Assembly (NCBI GenBank): GCA_020630395.1
Contig: JAHDBM010000010.1
Coordinates: 5,054 to 69,053 of the forward strand
Length of the DNA stretch: 64,000 nucleotides
Direction of reading: 5' to 3'
From: Flavobacteriales bacterium
Lineage (GTDB): Bacteria > Bacteroidota > Bacteroidia > Flavobacteriales_D > CAJJDF01
Position numbers and translations under genes: made by a program. Below are positions 45,259 through 56,223 of this stretch, piece by piece; position 1 is the first letter of the stretch, and each line of letters starts with the position of its first letter. The notes under the pieces were generated by a model, which was not told the origin of the DNA, did no database searches, and saw nothing but the letters and a program-made list of their open reading frames with translations.

Positions 45259-45734
45259 GTGCTCAAGTAGGAATTATAATGGGAAGTAAGTCAGACTTGC
45301 CAGTTATGCAAGATGCAATTGATGTATTAAAAGAACTAGGAGTTGAGACAGAAGTTTCAATTGTTTCTGCTCATAGAACACCAGATTTAATGTTTTCTTA
45401 TGCTAAAGAAGCTAAGCAAAATGGACTTAAAGTTATTATAGCTGGTGCAGGAGGTGCAGCTCATCTTCCTGGTATGACGGCAAGTTTAACAACATTACCT
45501 GTAATAGGAGTGCCTGTGAAATCAAGAAACTCCATTGATGGGTGGGATTCTATACTTTCTATATTACAAATGCCTAATGGAGTACCAGTTGCAACTGTTG
45601 CTTTAAATGCGGCAAAGAATGCGGGTATATTAGCAGCTCAAATTATTGGAGCTAATGATGAATTAGTATCTGATAAACTAGAGAGATTTAAGACAGAAAT
45701 GAGAGATAAAGTTTTATCAACTTTTAAGCTTTAA
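45255..45734 (+). CDS. purE: N5-carboxyaminoimidazole ribonucleotide mutase PurE
   Basis: Converts N5-CAIR, the PurK product, to CAIR. The 159 residues carry the class I PurE signature: [16 protein letters not shown] at the start, then [16 protein letters not shown] with the active-site His, and [33 protein letters not shown] and [12 protein letters not shown] follow. Its start overlaps the purK stop, and the DivIC-like gene begins 8 bases after its end, so the three form one transcript. Confidence 0.96.
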   Translation: MSAQVGIIMGSKSDLPVMQDAIDVLKELGVETEVSIVSAHRTPDLMFSYAKEAKQNGLKVIIAGAGGAAHLPGMTASLTTLPVIGVPVKSRNSIDGWDSILSILQMPNGVPVATVALNAAKNAGILAAQIIGANDELVSDKLERFKTEMRDKVLSTFKL

Positions 45735-45742
45735 TTGAAAAA

Positions 45743-46033
45743 ATGAACAAGTTATATAAGTACATACCAAAAAAAATAAGGAACAAATGGATATTAGCTC
45801 CATTGGTATTGTTTGTATGGTTATTGTTTTTTGAGGATATAAACATTATTTCTCTTATTAGTACTAAGTCTAAGATCTCTCAGTTAGAAAAAGAATGGAG
45901 TTATAAAGAGGAAAAGATTAAAGAGTCTAAAGAGAAAAAAGCCCTCATCATTAAAGATGTCGAAAAATATGCTAGAGAAACATATTGGATGAAAAAGCCA
46001 AATGAGGAAATTTTTATTTTCTCAGAAAAATAA
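45743..46033 (+). CDS. Septum formation initiator (DivIC/FtsB-like) protein
   Basis: A 96-residue bitopic membrane protein. A short basic cytoplasmic start (MNKLYKYIPKKIRNK) leads to a transmembrane helix at about 17-31 (LAPLVLFVWLLFFED). A coiled coil follows (ISQLEKEWSYKEEKIKESKE), then the family end motif KYARETYWMKKPNEEIF, which fits binding to FtsL and FtsQ/DivIB in the divisome. Last gene of the purK-purE operon; about 90 bases of unremarkable sequence separate it from the rpsL promoter. No terminator hairpin was seen. Confidence 0.85.
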   Translation: MNKLYKYIPKKIRNKWILAPLVLFVWLLFFEDINIISLISTKSKISQLEKEWSYKEEKIKESKEKKALIIKDVEKYARETYWMKKPNEEIFIFSEK

Positions 46034-46121
46034 TTCCCGGCTCTAAAACACTTATTCGCAAGGCTTCAAGAAGTTTTCAAAAGAAAAATGTGAATAAAAG
46101 CAGAAATCTCTCCCAAATTCA

Positions 46122-46151
46122 TTGGAAATTTAAAATAATAATGTAAATTTG
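46122..46151 (+). promoter_or_regulatory. Consensus promoter of the ribosomal supercluster
   Basis: TTG (46122-46124), 19 bases, TAAATTTG (46144-46151): an exact match to TTG-N19-TAnnTTTG, 33 bases before the rpsL ATG. I saw no second promoter of equal quality downstream. Confidence 0.88.
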
Positions 46152-46184
46152 CACCCCAATAAAGTGTGAAGAAATAAGAAAAAT

Positions 46185-46559
46185 ATGCCTACAATTCAAC
46201 AACTAGTAAGAAAAGGAAGGGTATCCAAAACGAAAGTTAGTAAGTCAATAGCGCTTGCTTCATGTCCGCAAAGAAGAGGTGTTTGTGTAAGAGTTTACAC
46301 AGCAACTCCAAAGAAACCAAATTCAGCAATGAGAAAAGTTGCAAGGGTAAGGTTAACAAACGGAAAAGAGGTGAATGCATATATAGGAGGAGAAGGACAT
46401 AACCTACAAGAACACAGTATAGTGTTAGTGAGAGGAGGAAGAGTGAAAGATTTACCTGGTGTAAGATATCATATTGTAAGAGGAGCTCTAGATACAGCAG
46501 GAGTAGAAGGAAGAACTCAAAGAAGATCAAAATACGGAGCGAAAGCACCTAAAAAATAA
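46185..46559 (+). CDS. rpsL: 30S ribosomal protein S12
   Basis: A 124-residue protein of the decoding centre. The start [20 protein letters not shown] is normal. [20 protein letters not shown] and [17 protein letters not shown] hold the lysines where streptomycin-resistance changes arise; both lysines here are the sensitive form. First gene behind the main promoter of the supercluster, with rpsG 31 bases later. Confidence 0.98.
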   Translation: MPTIQQLVRKGRVSKTKVSKSIALASCPQRRGVCVRVYTATPKKPNSAMRKVARVRLTNGKEVNAYIGGEGHNLQEHSIVLVRGGRVKDLPGVRYHIVRGALDTAGVEGRTQRRSKYGAKAPKK

Positions 46560-46590
46560 TTCTAAGTAAGAATAATATTCATTAGTAAAG

Positions 46591-47061
46591 ATGAGAAGAA
46601 GAAAAGCCAAACAGCACAGAATATTACCTGATCCTAAATTTAAGGATGTATTGGTAACGAAGTTTGTAAACAACCTTATGATGCATGGTAAGAAAGATAA
46701 AGCTTTCGCCATATTTTATGATGCATTGGATATTGTAGCAGAAAAGGTAGAAGAAGAAGAGCCGTTAGAGGTTTTTAAGAAAGGATTGATAAATATTACT
46801 CCTTCTGTTGAGGTTAGAAGTAGAAGAGTTGGTGGTGCTACTTATCAAATTCCTGCTCCAATTAGAGAAGGAAGAAAAGAGTCTTTAGGGATGAAGTGGT
46901 TAATCGGATTCGCAAGAAAAAGAAACGACAATTCAATGGCTCAAAAATTAGCTTCTGAAGTTATTGCTGCATACAAAGAAGAAGGTGGGGCATTTAAAAA
47001 GAAAGAAGATACATTAAGAATGGCTGAGGCAAACAAAGCATTCTCTCATTTTAGATTTTAA
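46591..47061 (+). CDS. rpsG: 30S ribosomal protein S7
   Basis: A 156-residue 30S head protein that nucleates assembly of the 16S 3' domain. It starts [17 protein letters not shown]. The family core shows [20 protein letters not shown], then [17 protein letters not shown]. Length is normal. It lies between rpsL and fusA; in E. coli, S7 represses its own operon, but nothing in the gap here allows a judgement on that. Confidence 0.98.
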   Translation: MRRRKAKQHRILPDPKFKDVLVTKFVNNLMMHGKKDKAFAIFYDALDIVAEKVEEEEPLEVFKKGLINITPSVEVRSRRVGGATYQIPAPIREGRKESLGMKWLIGFARKRNDNSMAQKLASEVIAAYKEEGGAFKKKEDTLRMAEANKAFSHFRF

Positions 47062-47073
47062 TAAGTATTACTG

Positions 47074-49176
47074 ATGGCTAGAGATTTAACATTAACAAGA
47101 AATATTGGTATTGCTGCGCATATTGATGCTGGTAAGACTACAACTACAGAGCGTATCCTTTTTTACACAGGTATGACTCATAAAATTGGAGAAGTACATG
47201 ATGGTGCTGCTACAATGGACTGGATGGAGCAAGAGCAAGAAAGAGGTATTACAATTACTTCTGCTGCTACTAAAACATTTTGGCCTTTCGAAGGTACAAA
47301 GTATCAAGTGAATATTATTGATACTCCAGGTCACGTAGATTTTACTGTTGAGGTAGAGCGTTCATTAAGAGTTCTTGATGGTGTTGTTGCTTTATTTAGT
47401 GCTGTTGATGGTGTTGAGCCTCAATCAGAGACTGTTTGGAGACAAGCGGATAAGTACAGAGTTCCAAGATTAGGTTTTGTAAATAAAATGGATAGACAAG
47501 GAGCAAACTTTTTACAAGTTTGTGATCAAGTAAGAGATATGCTTGGTGGTAATCCAGTTCCACTACAGATTCCAATTGGTGATGAAGATAACTTTAGAGG
47601 AGTTGTTGATTTAATTGCAATGAAAGGAATTGTTTGGAATGAGGCTGATAAAGGAATGACTTTTGAAGAAGTTGAAATTCCTGCAGACTTACAAGATCAA
47701 GTTACTGAGTACAGAGCTAAATTAATAGAGTCTGTAGCTGAATATGATGATACGTTAATGGAGAAATTCTTCGAAGACGAAACATCAATTACAGAAGATG
47801 AGGTTATTGAGGCATTAAGAAAAGCAACTATTGATATGTCTATCATACCAATGATGTGTGGTTCTGCTTTTAAAAATAAAGGTGTTCAAACTATGCTTGA
47901 TGCGGTTATCCGTTTCTTACCTTCACCAATGGATGTTGAAGCTATTGAAGGATATAACCCAAAGACTGATGAGCCAGATTCAAGAAAGCCAGATGTTAAT
48001 GAGCCATTTTCAGCTTTAGCATTTAAAATTGCTACTGATCCTTTCGTAGGAAGATTATGTTTTATTAGAGCATATTCTGGTAAATTAGATGCTGGATCTT
48101 ACGTTAGAAATACAAGGTCTGGTAACAAAGAGAGAATTTCTCGTATATACCAAATGCACTCTAACAAGCAAAATCCAGTTGATTCATTAGAAGCTGGAGA
48201 TATAGGGGCAGTTGTTGGATTTAAAGATATTAGAACTGGTGATACATTATGTGAAGATGGTAAATTGATTGTATTAGAATCAATGTCTTTCCCAGAGCCA
48301 GTAATTGGTGTTGCTATTGAGCCAAAAACTCAAGGTGACATGGATAAATTAGGGGTTGGTTTAGGTAAACTAGCTGAAGAGGATCCAACTTTCCAAGTTA
48401 GAACTGATGAAGAAACTGGTCAAACAGTTATATCAGGAATGGGAGAGTTACACCTAGAGATTTTGATCGATCGTTTAAAAAGAGAATTTAACGTAGAAGT
48501 TAATCAAGGGGCACCTCAAGTTTCTTACAAAGAAGCAATTAGAGGTTCTGTTGATCATAGAGAAGTTTATAAGAAACAATCTGGAGGTAGAGGTAAATTT
48601 GCTGATATAGTTGTTACTATCGAGCCAAGAGAAGATGAGAAGGAAGGATTAGAGTTTGTAAACATTATTAAGGGTGGTAATATTCCTAAAGAATTTGTTC
48701 CTTCTGTAGAGAAAGGTTTCAAAGAGGCTATGAAAAATGGTGTGATGGCTGGATTTACTGTTGACTCTTTAAAAGTAACGCTTAAGGATGGTTCTTTCCA
48801 CGCAGTAGATTCTGATCAGCTTTCTTTTGAAATAGCGGCTAAAATGGCATTTAAGAATGCTTGTAAGCAAGCTAATCCAGTTATTTTGGAGCCAATTATG
48901 AAATTGGAGGTTATTACGCCAGAAGCTAGTATGGGGGATATAATCGGAGATTTAAGTAGAAGAAGAGGTCAAGTTGAAGGGCAGGATGATAGAAACGGAG
49001 CAAAAGTGATCAAAGCAAAAGTTCCATTATCTAACATGTTTGGATATGTTACTCAATTAAGAACAATGTCTTCTGGTAGAGCTACTTCAACAATGGAGTT
49101 TTCACATTACCAAGACACTCCTAGAGATGTGTCTGAAAAAGTAATGGCAGAAGTTAAAGGTAAATTAGAAGCTTAA
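47074..49176 (+). CDS. fusA: Elongation factor G
   Basis: A 700-residue GTPase that drives tRNA-mRNA translocation. G1 is [20 protein letters not shown] (15-34). Switch II is [19 protein letters not shown], and the guanine motif is [11 protein letters not shown]. Domain II, the [16 protein letters not shown] segment of domain III, domain IV and the C-terminal domain V ([20 protein letters not shown]) are all present. tuf does not follow it here, as it does in E. coli; rpsJ comes next after 12 bases. Confidence 0.98.
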   Translation: MARDLTLTRNIGIAAHIDAGKTTTTERILFYTGMTHKIGEVHDGAATMDWMEQEQERGITITSAATKTFWPFEGTKYQVNIIDTPGHVDFTVEVERSLRVLDGVVALFSAVDGVEPQSETVWRQADKYRVPRLGFVNKMDRQGANFLQVCDQVRDMLGGNPVPLQIPIGDEDNFRGVVDLIAMKGIVWNEADKGMTFEEVEIPADLQDQVTEYRAKLIESVAEYDDTLMEKFFEDETSITEDEVIEALRKATIDMSIIPMMCGSAFKNKGVQTMLDAVIRFLPSPMDVEAIEGYNPKTDEPDSRKPDVNEPFSALAFKIATDPFVGRLCFIRAYSGKLDAGSYVRNTRSGNKERISRIYQMHSNKQNPVDSLEAGDIGAVVGFKDIRTGDTLCEDGKLIVLESMSFPEPVIGVAIEPKTQGDMDKLGVGLGKLAEEDPTFQVRTDEETGQTVISGMGELHLEILIDRLKREFNVEVNQGAPQVSYKEAIRGSVDHREVYKKQSGGRGKFADIVVTIEPREDEKEGLEFVNIIKGGNIPKEFVPSVEKGFKEAMKNGVMAGFTVDSLKVTLKDGSFHAVDSDQLSFEIAAKMAFKNACKQANPVILEPIMKLEVITPEASMGDIIGDLSRRRGQVEGQDDRNGAKVIKAKVPLSNMFGYVTQLRTMSSGRATSTMEFSHYQDTPRDVSEKVMAEVKGKLEA

Positions 49177-49188
49177 TTTTTAGAGAAG

Positions 49189-49500
49189 ATGAGTCAGAAA
49201 ATTAGAATAAAGTTAAAGTCGTACGATCATAATTTAGTAGATAAATCTGCTGAAAAGATTGTAAAAACAGTAAAAGCAACAGGTGCTGTTGTTAGTGGGC
49301 CAGTTCCGTTACCTACGCACAAAAGAATTTATACAGTTCTTAAGTCACCTCACGTAAATAAAAAAGCGAGAGAGCAGTTTGAATTAAATTCTTACAAGAG
49401 ATTGCTTGATATATATAGTAACTCAAATGCAGCTAAAACAATTGATGCATTAATGAAGTTAGAGTTACCAAGTGGAGTTAATGTTGAAATTAAAGTGTAA
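49189..49500 (+). CDS. rpsJ: 30S ribosomal protein S10
   Basis: A 103-residue 30S head protein, also the antitermination factor NusE. It begins [20 protein letters not shown] and contains [20 protein letters not shown], the conserved loop, and [15 protein letters not shown]. First gene of the S10 section, directly after fusA, with no separate promoter seen. Confidence 0.98.
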   Translation: MSQKIRIKLKSYDHNLVDKSAEKIVKTVKATGAVVSGPVPLPTHKRIYTVLKSPHVNKKAREQFELNSYKRLLDIYSNSNAAKTIDALMKLELPSGVNVEIKV

Positions 49501-49508
49501 TTAGAGTT

Positions 49509-50132
49509 ATGGCTACAGGTTTAATAGGAATAAAAAAAGGTATGACTAGCATCTTTGACGAGAATGGTAAAAATTTACCATGTACCGTTATTGAGATGGG
49601 TCCTTGTTTTGTTACTCAAATCAAGACTGAAGAAACTGATGGATATAATGCAGTTCAAGTTGGATTAGGAGAGAAGAAAGAAAACAAAACTTCAGCAGCC
49701 TTAAACGGACACTTTAAAAAAGCTAAAGTAAGTCCAAAAAGAAAATTAGTTGAATTTTCTCATTTCGATAAAGAAATTTCTTTAGGGGATACAGTTGCGG
49801 TAGCAGATGTATTTGCAGAAGGTGAATTTGTTGATGTAATTGGAACTTCTAAAGGTAAAGGTTTTCAAGGTGTTGTTAAAAGACATGGTTTTGGTGGAGT
49901 AGGTCAAGCAACACATGGTCAGCATAACAGGTTAAGAGCTCCAGGATCGATTGGTGCGGCTTCATATCCTGCAAGAGTTTTTAAAGGAATGAAAATGGCT
50001 GGTCAAACTGGTAATGTTAGAGTTAAGATGCAAAATCTTAAAGTGCTTAAGGTTCTAGAAGATAAAAATGTAATAGTTGTTAAAGGAGCAATTCCAGGAC
50101 ACAATGGTAATTACGTAATAGTAGAGAAGTAA
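49509..50132 (+). CDS. rplC: 50S ribosomal protein L3
   Basis: A 207-residue protein near the peptidyl-transferase centre. The start is [19 protein letters not shown]. The long internal loop that reaches the active centre is in [20 protein letters not shown], followed by [15 protein letters not shown]. Its stop and the rplD start share a base (TAATG), so translation of L4 is coupled to it. Confidence 0.98.
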   Translation: MATGLIGIKKGMTSIFDENGKNLPCTVIEMGPCFVTQIKTEETDGYNAVQVGLGEKKENKTSAALNGHFKKAKVSPKRKLVEFSHFDKEISLGDTVAVADVFAEGEFVDVIGTSKGKGFQGVVKRHGFGGVGQATHGQHNRLRAPGSIGAASYPARVFKGMKMAGQTGNVRVKMQNLKVLKVLEDKNVIVVKGAIPGHNGNYVIVEK

Positions 50133-50761
50133 TGAGTTTAGAAGTTCAAAATATAGAAGGTAAGTCAACTGGAAAAAAAGTTGATTTAAATAAAGAAATT
50201 TTTGGTATTGAGCCAAATGATCATGTTATATATTTAGATGTGAAATGGTATTTAGCTCACAAGAGACAAGGTACTAGCAAATCTAAAGAAAGAGCTGAGA
50301 TCAAAGGAAGTACTAGAAAGATTAAGAAGCAAAAGGGTACTGGTACTGCCAGAGCAGGTAGTATTAAGAATCCATTGTTTAGAGGCGGAGGTACAGTTTT
50401 TGGACCCAAACCAAGAAACTATGACTTCAAACTAAACAAGAAAGTTAAGAGATTAGCTAGAAAGTCTGCTTTAGCATATAAAGCTCAAGAAGGTAATATT
50501 ATAGTACTTGAAGACTTTAATATGGAGGAGCCTAAAACTAAGGAGTTTAAAAGTATTTTGGAAAAAATAGGAGTTTTAACAGAAAAATCATTATTTTTGT
50601 TGCCCGCTAAAAACGAGCAGATTGAGCTTTCTGCAAGAAACTTAAAGAAAGCAAATGTACGTTTAGCTGATACAATTACGAGTTATGAAGTATTGCATGC
50701 TGATAAATTAATTGTTACAGAAAGCGCATTAGAAACATTGAATAACTATTTAGTAAGATAG
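50132..50761 (+). CDS. rplD: 50S ribosomal protein L4
   Basis: A 209-residue protein lining the exit tunnel. The tunnel loop is recognised in STRKIKKQKGTGTARAGSIK and PLFRGGGTVFGPKPRNYDFK. The globular part ends with LHADKLIVTESALETLNNYL. In E. coli L4 also represses the S10 operon; the 32-base leader here is too short to hold the E. coli type of attenuator. It overlaps rplC by one base. Confidence 0.98.
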   Translation: MSLEVQNIEGKSTGKKVDLNKEIFGIEPNDHVIYLDVKWYLAHKRQGTSKSKERAEIKGSTRKIKKQKGTGTARAGSIKNPLFRGGGTVFGPKPRNYDFKLNKKVKRLARKSALAYKAQEGNIIVLEDFNMEEPKTKEFKSILEKIGVLTEKSLFLLPAKNEQIELSARNLKKANVRLADTITSYEVLHADKLIVTESALETLNNYLVR

Positions 50762-50763
50762 AA

Positions 50764-51060
50764 ATGATCGATATTTTAAAAAAACCTGTGATCACTGAGA
50801 AATCAGAGCAAATGATCGAAAAGTATAACACATATACTTTTGAAGTAGATCCTAAAGCGACTAAAGTTGATATTAAATCAGCTATCGAAGGCATGTATGA
50901 TGTTAAAGTAGCAAAGGTTAATACGATTAAATCGGGAGGTGGAAAGAAAGAGATGAAGTATACCAATAAAGGTGTTGTTCATCAAAAAAGAAAGATTGTA
51001 AAGAAAGCACTTATTACTCTTGAAGAAGGTGATGAGATTGACTTTTATAGTAATATATAG
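50764..51060 (+). CDS. rplW: 50S ribosomal protein L23
   Basis: A 98-residue protein at the tunnel exit, docking site for trigger factor and SRP. The core [20 protein letters not shown] and [20 protein letters not shown] are typical. The extended arm is [20 protein letters not shown]. It lies 2 bases after rplD. Confidence 0.97.
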   Translation: MIDILKKPVITEKSEQMIEKYNTYTFEVDPKATKVDIKSAIEGMYDVKVAKVNTIKSGGGKKEMKYTNKGVVHQKRKIVKKALITLEEGDEIDFYSNI

Positions 51061-51065
51061 TAACA

Positions 51066-51887
51066 ATGGCAGTAAGAAAATTAAAACCAACTACGCCTGG
51101 ACAAAGGCATAAAGTAGCAAGTGATTTCTCTGAAATTACTACAAGCAAACCTGAGAAAAGTTTACTAGCTCCGATTAAAAAATCGGGTGGTAGAAATAAT
51201 CAGGGTAGAATGACTATGCGTTATAGAGGAGGAGGTCATAAAAGACGTTACCGTATAATGGACTTTAAAAGAGATAAGTTTGGTTTAAATGCTGAAGTTA
51301 TGTCTGTTGAGTATGATCCAAATAGAAGCGCTCGTATTGCTTTAGTTAAATATACTGATGGAGAAAAAAGATATATTATCGCTCCAGCAGGACTTAAAGT
51401 TGGTCAAATTTTACAATCAGGTAAAGGGGTTGAGCCAAACACAGGTAATGCACTTTATTTAAGTGAAATACCATTTGGTACATTTATACACAATATTGAA
51501 TTGCACCCAGGTCAGGGAGGAATCTTAGCAAGAAGTGCAGGAGCTTATGCTCAGTTAGCCGCTAGAGATGGAAAATATGCTATTGTTAAATTACCTTCAG
51601 GGGAAACTAGAATGATTTTACAAACTTGTATGGCAACTGTTGGAGTAGTTTCTAACGCGCAACACAACTTAGTAAGATCAGGAAAAGCAGGTAGAACGAG
51701 ATGGTTAGGAAGAAGACCAAGAGTTAGAGGTGTAGCAATGAATCCAGTTGATCACCCAATGGGTGGTGGTGAAGGTAAATCTTCAGGAGGTCACCCAAGA
51801 TCAAGAAATGGTATTCCAGCTAAAGGATATAAAACAAGAGATAAGAATAAATCTTCGAATAGATTAATAATTGAAAGAAGAAAATAA
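51066..51887 (+). CDS. rplB: 50S ribosomal protein L2
   Basis: A 273-residue protein needed for subunit joining and peptidyl transfer. It begins [20 protein letters not shown]. The region [20 protein letters not shown] and the C-terminal signature [20 protein letters not shown], with the conserved His, are present. It starts 5 bases after rplW and ends 5 bases before rpsS. Confidence 0.98.
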   Translation: MAVRKLKPTTPGQRHKVASDFSEITTSKPEKSLLAPIKKSGGRNNQGRMTMRYRGGGHKRRYRIMDFKRDKFGLNAEVMSVEYDPNRSARIALVKYTDGEKRYIIAPAGLKVGQILQSGKGVEPNTGNALYLSEIPFGTFIHNIELHPGQGGILARSAGAYAQLAARDGKYAIVKLPSGETRMILQTCMATVGVVSNAQHNLVRSGKAGRTRWLGRRPRVRGVAMNPVDHPMGGGEGKSSGGHPRSRNGIPAKGYKTRDKNKSSNRLIIERRK

Positions 51888-51892
51888 TTGTT

Positions 51893-52165
51893 ATGAGTAG
51901 ATCATTAAAAAAACCACCGTTTGTATATTACAAACTTGAGAATAAGGTTGTAAAATCTAAAGAGTCAGGAAAAAAGGAAGTGATAAAAACTTGGTCAAGA
52001 GCAAGTACTATTACACCTGATTTTGTTGGAATGACATTTGCAGTTCACAATGGAAATAAGTTTATACCAGTTTTTTGTACTGAAAATATGGTAGGACACA
52101 AGTTAGGGGAATTTGCTCCTACTAGAAATTTCCGTGGGCATGGTGGAAAAAAAGGTAAAAAATAA
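51893..52165 (+). CDS. rpsS: 30S ribosomal protein S19
   Basis: A 90-residue 30S head protein that binds with S13. It begins [20 protein letters not shown] and carries [20 protein letters not shown] and the end motif [20 protein letters not shown]. The residues at the start match the family better than any downstream Met. Confidence 0.98.
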   Translation: MSRSLKKPPFVYYKLENKVVKSKESGKKEVIKTWSRASTITPDFVGMTFAVHNGNKFIPVFCTENMVGHKLGEFAPTRNFRGHGGKKGKK

Positions 52166-52185
52166 TTAAATAATAAAATTTTCTC

Positions 52186-52572
52186 ATGGGGGCTAGAAAA
52201 AGGTTAATGGCGGAAAGGTTAAAGGAAGAAAGAAAATCTATAGCAAATGCTAAGTTGATTGGATGTCCTATACCACCTAGAAAAATGAGATTAGTAGCTG
52301 ATATGATCAGAGGACAGGAAGTAGCTAAAGCGCTTGTTGTTTTAAAGCATAATCCTAAGTTAGCTTCTAATTATTTGGAAAAGTTGTTACTATCAGCTGT
52401 TTCAAATTGGCAAAATAAAAATGAAGGAGGAGATCCTGATGGTTTATATATTAGTGAAATCATGGTTGGACCAGGACCTTCATTAAAAAGAATTAAAGCT
52501 GCTCCTCAGGGAAGAGCTCATAGAATTAGAAAGAGATCGAATCACGTTACACTTACAGTAGATAAAATTTAA
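52186..52572 (+). CDS. rplV: 50S ribosomal protein L22
   Basis: A 128-residue tunnel protein. The body has [20 protein letters not shown] and [18 protein letters not shown]. The tunnel hairpin is in [20 protein letters not shown], followed by [13 protein letters not shown]. The N-terminus [20 protein letters not shown] is a few residues longer than in E. coli. rpsC follows after one base. Confidence 0.97.
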   Translation: MGARKRLMAERLKEERKSIANAKLIGCPIPPRKMRLVADMIRGQEVAKALVVLKHNPKLASNYLEKLLLSAVSNWQNKNEGGDPDGLYISEIMVGPGPSLKRIKAAPQGRAHRIRKRSNHVTLTVDKI

Positions 52573-52573
52573 T

Positions 52574-53284
52574 ATGGGACAAAAAACAAATCCTATTGGA
52601 AACAGATTAGGCTTCATCAGAGGATGGGATTCTAATTGGTATGGTGGAAAAAACTATGTTGAAAAGATAGTTGAAGACGATAAGATTAGAACTTATATAA
52701 GTGCTAGACTTAGAAAAGCTAGTGTTGCAAAAGTTGTAATTGAAAGAACACTAAAATTTGTAACGGTAACAATTCATACTGCTAGACCAGGTGTTATTAT
52801 TGGTAAAGGAGGATCAGAAGTTGACAAGTTAAAAGAAGAGCTTAAGAAGCTTACAGGGAATGAAATTCAAATTAATATTTTTGAAGTTAAAAGACCTGAA
52901 TTAGATGCAAGATTAGTAGCGGAAGGAATTGCTAGACAAGTTGAAGCAAGAATATCTTATAGAAGAGCTACAAAAATGTCTATAGCATCTACTATAAGAA
53001 TGGGAGCAGAAGGTATTAAAGTTAAAGTTAGTGGTAGACTAAATGGAGCTGAGATGGCAAGAAGTGAACTGTATAAAGAAGGAAGAACACCATTACATAC
53101 GTTTAGAGCTGATATTGATTATGCAGTTGCTGAAGCTCATACTACCTATGGTAGAATAGGTATTAAAGTATGGATCTGTAAAGGTGAAGTATATGGTAAG
53201 AGAGATTTATCACCTAATATTGTTAAAGGAGGTAAAGGTGGAGATAATAGAGGTGGAGGAAAAAGAAAGCCAAGAAGAAGATAA
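52574..53284 (+). CDS. rpsC: 30S ribosomal protein S3
   Basis: A 236-residue protein at the mRNA entry site. It starts [20 protein letters not shown]. The KH motif is [20 protein letters not shown]. The C-terminal domain contains [20 protein letters not shown] and [21 protein letters not shown] basic, glycine-rich tail ([18 protein letters not shown]) extends the end. It is one base from rplV. Confidence 0.98.
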   Translation: MGQKTNPIGNRLGFIRGWDSNWYGGKNYVEKIVEDDKIRTYISARLRKASVAKVVIERTLKFVTVTIHTARPGVIIGKGGSEVDKLKEELKKLTGNEIQINIFEVKRPELDARLVAEGIARQVEARISYRRATKMSIASTIRMGAEGIKVKVSGRLNGAEMARSELYKEGRTPLHTFRADIDYAVAEAHTTYGRIGIKVWICKGEVYGKRDLSPNIVKGGKGGDNRGGGKRKPRRR

Positions 53285-53310
53285 GGTTTAAGTTTTAAAA
53301 ACAAGGTATA

Positions 53311-53730
53311 ATGTTACAACCAAAAAGAGTTAAAAGAAGAAATGCCCAAAAAGGGAAAATGAAAGGTCTTGCCTACAGAGGTAGTGAAGTAACTTTCGGT
53401 TCTTTTGGACTAAAAACGTTAGAGCAAGGTTGGATTACATCTAGACAAATAGAAGCAGCTAGGATTGCAGTTACTAGATATATGAAGAGACAAGGTCAAG
53501 TATGGATACGTATTTTTCCAGACAAGCCGGTAACTTCTAAGCCAGCAGAGGTAAGGATGGGTAAAGGTAAAGGTGCTCTGAGTCATTATGTTGCTCCTGT
53601 TAAGCCAGGTAGAATAATGTTTGAGTGCGAAGGGGTAGATCATGAAACTGCTAAAGAAGCAATGAGATTGGCAGCTCAAAAATTACCTGTTAAAACTAAA
53701 TTTGTAGTAAGAAGAGATTACGTAATCTAA
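53311..53730 (+). CDS. rplP: 50S ribosomal protein L16
   Basis: A 139-residue protein at the A-site tRNA elbow and the base of the central protuberance. It begins [40 protein letters not shown] and [20 protein letters not shown] are conserved. It lies 26 bases after rpsC and is followed by rpmC. Confidence 0.97.
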   Translation: MLQPKRVKRRNAQKGKMKGLAYRGSEVTFGSFGLKTLEQGWITSRQIEAARIAVTRYMKRQGQVWIRIFPDKPVTSKPAEVRMGKGKGALSHYVAPVKPGRIMFECEGVDHETAKEAMRLAAQKLPVKTKFVVRRDYVI

Positions 53731-53743
53731 TTGATTTATTAAA

Positions 53744-53944
53744 ATGACTAATCAAGAAATAAGAGATTTATCCGATAAAGAATTATCAGCAGAGTTAATA
53801 GAAACTAAAACACATTTAACTCGATTGAAATTAAATCATAAGGTTTCGGATATAGAAAATCCAATGATAATTCGTTCAACTAGGAGAAAAGTTGCTAGAA
53901 TTAAAACGGAGATAAGCAGTAGAAAGAATAATAAAGTTCAATAA
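53744..53944 (+). CDS. rpmC: 50S ribosomal protein L29
   Basis: A 66-residue helical hairpin protein near the tunnel exit. It starts MTNQEIRDLSDKELSAELIE and carries the conserved KTHLTRLKLNHKVSDIENP and the end TRRKVARIKTEISSRKNN. Length is ordinary for the family. It is 13 bases after rplP and 9 before rpsQ. Confidence 0.96.
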   Translation: MTNQEIRDLSDKELSAELIETKTHLTRLKLNHKVSDIENPMIIRSTRRKVARIKTEISSRKNNKVQ

Positions 53945-53953
53945 TCTTTTGAG

Positions 53954-54208
53954 ATGGAAAGAAATTTAAGAAAAGAGCGTGTTGGGATTGTTTCTAGTAA
54001 CAAGATGGATAAAACCATTTCTGTGCTTGTAGAAAGAAGGGTAAAGCATGCTATGTATGGTAAATACTTAAAGAAATCTAGAAAATTCATGGCTCATGAT
54101 GAAGAGAATACATGTAATGCTGGTGATTTAGTACGTATCATGGAGACAAGACCAATGAGTAAGAACAAGTGTTGGAGATTAGTAGAAGTTTTAGAAAGAG
54201 CTAAATAA
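53954..54208 (+). CDS. rpsQ: 30S ribosomal protein S17
   Basis: An 84-residue OB-fold protein that binds 16S rRNA early in assembly. It begins [20 protein letters not shown] and contains [20 protein letters not shown], then [20 protein letters not shown]. Short gaps to rpmC and rplN are consistent with one transcript. Confidence 0.97.
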   Translation: MERNLRKERVGIVSSNKMDKTISVLVERRVKHAMYGKYLKKSRKFMAHDEENTCNAGDLVRIMETRPMSKNKCWRLVEVLERAK

Positions 54209-54214
54209 TTAGAG

Positions 54215-54583
54215 ATGATACAACAAGAGTCAAGACTAAGAATTGCTGATAACAGTGGAGCTAAAGAAGTACTTTGTATAAGAGTTCTTGGTGGTACTGG
54301 TAGAAGATACGCTTCAATTGGTGATGAAATAGTTGTTACTGTTAAGGACGCAGCTCCGAATGGTAATGTTAAAAAAGGAACTGTTTCAAGAGCGGTTGTC
54401 GTAAGAACAAAAAAAGAAATCAGAAGACCTGATGGATCATACATTAGATTTGATGACAATGCAGCTGTATTATTAAATGCAACTGGAGAAATGAGAGGGA
54501 CTAGGATATTTGGCCCAGTAGCAAGAGAATTGAGAGATAAACAATACATGAAAGTTGTTTCTCTAGCACCTGAGGTACTTTAA
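54215..54583 (+). CDS. rplN: 50S ribosomal protein L14
   Basis: A 122-residue beta-barrel at the subunit interface. It starts [20 protein letters not shown]. The signature [20 protein letters not shown] is followed by [20 protein letters not shown] and [20 protein letters not shown]. It begins 6 bases after rpsQ and opens the spc-type section. Confidence 0.98.
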   Translation: MIQQESRLRIADNSGAKEVLCIRVLGGTGRRYASIGDEIVVTVKDAAPNGNVKKGTVSRAVVVRTKKEIRRPDGSYIRFDDNAAVLLNATGEMRGTRIFGPVARELRDKQYMKVVSLAPEVL

Positions 54584-54595
54584 AATATATTTGAA

Positions 54596-54967
54596 ATGTT
54601 AAAACACAAGAAGTTACATATTAAAGTTGGAGACAAAGTTTATATCTCAACTGGTGTTTCTAAAGGAAAAAAAGCTGAAGTTATTAGTATCAATAGAAAA
54701 AATGCTAGAGCTACAGTTAGAGGTTTAGAAGGTGAGAATCTTAATATGATAAAAAAACATGTTAAGCCTAATAGTGATAAGGAATTTCCTGAAGGTGGAA
54801 TTATTGAAAAGGATCCTACAATCCATATTTCAAACCTTATGGTATTAGATCCTTCAACTAATGAGCCAACAAAAACAAAGATTGTAAGAAAAGAAGTTAC
54901 GATTAGTGGTAAAACTAAGACTATACCAGTAAGAGTTTCTAAGAAAACGGAACAAGAAATAGATTAA
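54596..54967 (+). CDS. rplX: 50S ribosomal protein L24
   Basis: A 123-residue protein with a KOW fold that starts 50S assembly. The KOW part is [20 protein letters not shown] and [20 protein letters not shown] lies in the middle. The tail after [20 protein letters not shown] runs about 20 residues longer than in E. coli, Lys/Thr-rich. rplE follows after one base. Confidence 0.96.
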   Translation: MLKHKKLHIKVGDKVYISTGVSKGKKAEVISINRKNARATVRGLEGENLNMIKKHVKPNSDKEFPEGGIIEKDPTIHISNLMVLDPSTNEPTKTKIVRKEVTISGKTKTIPVRVSKKTEQEID

Positions 54968-54968
54968 G

Positions 54969-55514
54969 ATGGAGTATACACCTAGATTAAGAAAGCAATA
55001 TTCGGACGAAGTAGTCCCTGCGCTAAAGGAGAAGTTCGGTTACAAAAATGTAATGGAAATTCCTAAGTTGACAAAGATTTGTCTGAGTCAAGGTTTAGGA
55101 GCTGCCGTAGCTGATAAGAAATTAGTTGACTCTGCTGTTGAAGAGATGACTATTATTTCTGGTCAAAAAGCTGTACCTACTTACTCAAAGAAAGATATAT
55201 CTAACTTCAAGCTAAGAAAGGGAATGCCTATTGGAGCAAGAGTGACATTAAGAGGAGATATGATGTATGAGTTTTTAGATCGATTAATTTCTGTATCTTT
55301 GCCGAGAACTAGAGATTTTAGAGGTGTGTCTGCAAAAGGAGATGGTAGAGGAAACTTTACAATTGGAATTAAAGAGCAGATTATATTTCCAGAAATAGAT
55401 ATAGATAAAGTAAAAAATATTAACGGAATGGATATTTCTTTTGTTTCAACTGCTAAGACAGATGAAGAGGCTAAAGAATTATTAACACAATTCGGTTTAC
55501 CATTTAAAAAGTAA
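54969..55514 (+). CDS. rplE: 50S ribosomal protein L5
   Basis: A 181-residue protein binding 5S rRNA and P-site tRNA. The start is [40 protein letters not shown] and [20 protein letters not shown] mark the family, and [20 protein letters not shown] gives the central motif. It is one base after rplX and 4 before rpsN. Confidence 0.98.
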   Translation: MEYTPRLRKQYSDEVVPALKEKFGYKNVMEIPKLTKICLSQGLGAAVADKKLVDSAVEEMTIISGQKAVPTYSKKDISNFKLRKGMPIGARVTLRGDMMYEFLDRLISVSLPRTRDFRGVSAKGDGRGNFTIGIKEQIIFPEIDIDKVKNINGMDISFVSTAKTDEEAKELLTQFGLPFKK

Positions 55515-55518
55515 AGAT

Positions 55519-55788
55519 ATGGCTAAAGAGTCAATGAAAGCAAGAGAAAGAAAAAGAGCAAAAATGGTTGCTAAATATGCAGCTAAAAGAAAAGCTCTTT
55601 TAGAAGCGGGTGATTACGAAGGGTTACAAAAGTTGCCAAAAAATGCATCTCCAGTTAGGTTACATAACAGATGTCAATTAACAGGAAGACCAAGAGGTTA
55701 TATGAGACAATTTGGTATTTCAAGGGTAACATTTAGAGAAATGGCATTAGAAGGAAAAATACCAGGTGTTAAAAAAGCAAGTTGGTAA
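55519..55788 (+). CDS. rpsN: 30S ribosomal protein S14 (zinc-free form)
   Basis: An 89-residue 30S head protein. It begins [20 protein letters not shown] and ends [20 protein letters not shown] plus [13 protein letters not shown]. The two CXXC pairs of the short zinc form are missing: only one Cys (RCQLTGRP) remains. This is the long, zinc-independent type. Confidence 0.97.
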   Translation: MAKESMKARERKRAKMVAKYAAKRKALLEAGDYEGLQKLPKNASPVRLHNRCQLTGRPRGYMRQFGISRVTFREMALEGKIPGVKKASW

Positions 55789-55811
55789 AATTATATTAAG
55801 AAGAAATTATT

Positions 55812-56210
55812 ATGGTAACTGATCCAATAGCAGATTATTTAACGAGAATTAGAAATGCAGTAAAAGCTAAACATAGAGTGGTAAGCATACCATCTTCTAA
55901 GTTGAAAGTAGCTATTACTAAAATTTTAATGGAGAAAGGATATATCCTTAACTACAAAGTAGAAGAGGATAATAAACAAAATGTAATTAAAATTGCATTA
56001 AAATATGATCCTAGGTCAAGCAAATCTTCTTTTACTAAATTAAAGAGGGTGAGTAGACCGGGATTAAGAAGATATGTTGATGTAGAAAGTTTGCCTCGTG
56101 TACTGAATGGTTTAGGTATAGCTATTATGTCTACTTCAAAAGGAGTTATCACTAATAAGGAGGCGAAAAACCTAAATGTTGGTGGAGAGGTTTTATGTTA
56201 CATTTATTAA
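55812..56210 (+). CDS. rpsH: 30S ribosomal protein S8
   Basis: A 132-residue protein essential for the 16S central domain. It starts MVTDPIADYLTRIRNAVKAK and has LKVAITKILMEKGYILNYKV. The end holds GLGIAIMSTSKGVITNKEAK and NVGGEVLCYIY. In E. coli S8 represses the spc operon; no matching mRNA site could be judged here. Confidence 0.98.
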   Translation: MVTDPIADYLTRIRNAVKAKHRVVSIPSSKLKVAITKILMEKGYILNYKVEEDNKQNVIKIALKYDPRSSKSSFTKLKRVSRPGLRRYVDVESLPRVLNGLGIAIMSTSKGVITNKEAKNLNVGGEVLCYIY

Positions 56211-56223
56211 ACACTAAACAGAG

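Noticed and set aside
54094-54549. A 151-codon minus-strand open frame across rpsQ and rplN
   Set aside because: It lies antisense to two highly conserved ribosomal genes; its composition is that of a complement frame.
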